From RQOF01 sp964461135 (GTDB taxonomy: Bacteria; Calditrichota; Calditrichia; RBG-13-44-9): a stretch of DNA of 6,830 nucleotides. The notes beneath the pieces are model-generated. The model worked only from the letters and a program-made list of their open reading frames with translations. It searched no databases and was not told the DNA's origin. Location of the stretch: NCBI GenBank assembly GCA_964461135.1, contig CAYWTB010000143.1:1-6830 (forward strand), given 5' to 3'. The position numbers and the translations under genes were made by a program. Of this stretch, positions 5,836 to 6,830 are shown piece by piece (the first letter of the stretch is position 1; every line of letters starts with the position of its first letter).

Positions 5836-5968
5836 TATAACTGTTTGAAGAGTAATCATATTACTCGTTCTGACAAGCACATCAATTTGGAATCTGCCAC
5901 GCGGCTTGAGTCCCCAATTTGAGAGATTTTAAAGTGTGGCAGCCTCAATTTTGCGCCAAACGTTAGCC
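5836..5968 (+). repeat. attC-like structured site, weaker candidate
   Basis: The right box is CGTTAGCC (5961-5968), the same ACGTTA(A/G)CC form as the site ending at 5482. The likely left partner is TAAC at 5838-5841, with TTTG (5844-5847) opposite CAAA (5957-5960). Inside are CTGCCAC (5894-5900) with GTGGCAG (5936-5942), and a separate perfect 7-bp hairpin GAGTAAT/ATTACTC (5850-5866, 3-nt loop). Outer pairing is shorter than in the preceding site, so the left edge is uncertain. An alternative compact version would use TTGG (near 5887) opposite CCAA (near 5957). The next ATG is 29 bases after the right box, as expected for a cassette. Confidence 0.38.
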
Positions 5969-5996
5969 AGGCAATAAAACATTAAGGGAAAAAGAA

Positions 5997-6207
5997 ATGT
6001 TAGAAAAAAAATTAACAATATTTTGCCAATTAAATCCGAATTTCTGAAGCTGCTGGTGTTGGCTCAATATTGACAGCCTTAATGATTTCTTTGGGAATGT
6101 TTTATGATATAGAGCTTGTTCATTTTCCTATCAGTCCTGCTATTCTATCGTTTTTTGCTGCAATTGACGCTGCAATATAGGCCTCAAGGTTTAATCGAAA
6201 AAAATAA
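5997..6207 (+). pseudogene. Broken small hydrophobic membrane protein gene
   Basis: An ATG at 5997 with AAGGGAAAAAG upstream begins MLEKKLTIF, but that frame stops at 6045-6047. Another frame then encodes a coherent hydrophobic stretch ISEAAGVGSILTALMISLGM, then HFPISPAILSFFAAIDAAI, up to a TAG at 6178-6180. After the TAG the same frame continues ASRFNRKK to TAA at 6205-6207. Together these read as one protein of about 65-70 residues with two membrane segments, damaged by a frameshift near 6030-6047 and a nonsense codon. It sits directly after an attC-like right box, where a cassette gene would start. I do not recognise the family. The stop codons could also be sequence errors, but two independent lesions favour decay. 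If not a pseudogene, the region would hold no gene at all. Confidence 0.5.
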
Positions 6208-6298
6208 AACGAACAGTTTAATATTAATTCGATGAAATAATCTTTTTATAACAAAAATCACCCGAAAGACTATCAAAAAAGACAAGTTTTATGAAAAA

Positions 6299-6721
6299 GT
6301 GACAGGATTTGTTTATGAAATTCTTCAACATAAAGATTTTGTTTGTCCAATTGATGTTTTTATAAAATTCGATTACTTAAAAAATGATGATTATGAAAAT
6401 TGGAGATTTGGTCGATTCCCCTATCTGGAAAAAGTGATACTGTGTAATCTGTCAAACGCAAATCGGATACTAAGAATTTTAAGGCTTCATGCTGAGGATA
6501 TCGGATTAAAAGAATCTCGAACGATTTACAATAAATGGGGCAAGGGCAAAAATAAAATAGTTTTGCGTTTTTCAAATAATCGTGACCAAAATGTAGATAT
6601 TTCATACTCAACACACTATGTGAAAAAACAGAGAATTGCTGAAAAGAGTAATAAAAACTCGCATGATCAAAATCCGGAAACTTTGAATCCTTCAGATATT
6701 GAAGATGAATTGCCTGATTGA
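6299..6721 (+). CDS. Hypothetical protein with WRFGR...PYLEKV and KWGKGK motifs; start uncertain
   Basis: From GTG 6299 the product is 140 residues, soluble and basic. It contains ENWRFGRFPYLEKV (about residues 33-46), a helix NLSNANRILRILRLHAEDIGL, then YNKWGKGKNK (77-86) followed by LRFSN and ISYSTHYVKK, and an acidic, probably disordered tail ending DIEDELPD. The pattern resembles a family of uncharacterised bacterial proteins I recall with WRFGRVPYLE...NLSK...WGKG...RFSK...YSTH, for which I know no function. The start is doubtful. GTG 6299 has no good ribosome site, and the same frame is open and protein-like back to 6236, encoding ITKITRKTIKKDKFYEKV. An ATG at 6232 is out of that frame by one base, so a one-base insertion in ATGAAA may have detached the true N-terminus. 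No attC-like site separates it from the broken gene upstream. Confidence 0.65.
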   Translation: MTGFVYEILQHKDFVCPIDVFIKFDYLKNDDYENWRFGRFPYLEKVILCNLSNANRILRILRLHAEDIGLKESRTIYNKWGKGKNKIVLRFSNNRDQNVDISYSTHYVKKQRIAEKSNKNSHDQNPETLNPSDIEDELPD

Positions 6722-6830
6722 CTTTTACGGTTTAGCCCAGTCAAATTAAATAAAATCGTTCTTTTTTCAAAACCATTCCTGTTTTCCGCACGCTTCAAAA
6801 AAATCTGCTGTAGTCCCTTATTTTACTGAT

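Noticed and set aside
6722..6830. GGTTTAGCCC near 6728 as another attC right box
   Set aside because: No complementary left box or stem could be found upstream of it, which is coding sequence.

Overview
The window looks like a stretch of bacterial chromosome, probably from the Bacteroidota/Ignavibacteriota/Calditrichota side of the FCB group. That placement is a low-confidence inference. It rests on AT-rich spacers, a signal peptide ending in 'FAQ', a chromosomal inverted repeat of the 'CATTTCGAGCGAAGT' kind and the style of the protein families. There is no rRNA, tRNA, CRISPR array, transposase or integrase in the window.

Left part (1-1883, minus strand): a 128-residue soluble protein of unknown function lies downstream of a decayed long-chain acyl-CoA synthetase (AMP-binding) gene. 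The synthetase remnant is spread over three reading frames by two apparent one-base losses in C/G runs. It stops exactly at the conserved TGDLG motif, so the C-terminal lid domain is missing. Positions 1884-2677 hold no convincing gene. They contain a stem-loop (2044-2077) and a 129-bp element with 18-bp inverted terminal arms (2316-2444).

Middle (2678-3824, plus strand): two overlapping, translationally coupled genes encode an intact HipA-like protein kinase and a DUF3037 protein. This compact two-gene module has no established function that I know of, and it is the best candidate for an undescribed system here. A separate gene at 4078-4632 encodes a membrane-anchored mono-haem cytochrome c.

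Right part (about 4640-6721, plus strand): the character changes to small, unrelated, AT-rich plus-strand genes separated by strongly structured spacers. The genes encode a secreted SnoaL/DUF4440-like protein, a four-helix membrane protein, a broken small membrane protein and a WRFGR/PYLEKV-type hypothetical protein. The spacers at 4725-4831, 5371-5482 and 5836-5968 each have a TAAC-containing left box, a GTTA-containing right box and an imperfect internal stem, and the next gene starts shortly after the right box. This is the layout of integron gene cassettes with attC sites, so the region may be part of a cassette array lacking a nearby integrase. The 5371-5482 site is the most convincing. 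The last two genes show frameshift or start-codon damage and no clear attC between them, so the array's right edge is uncertain.
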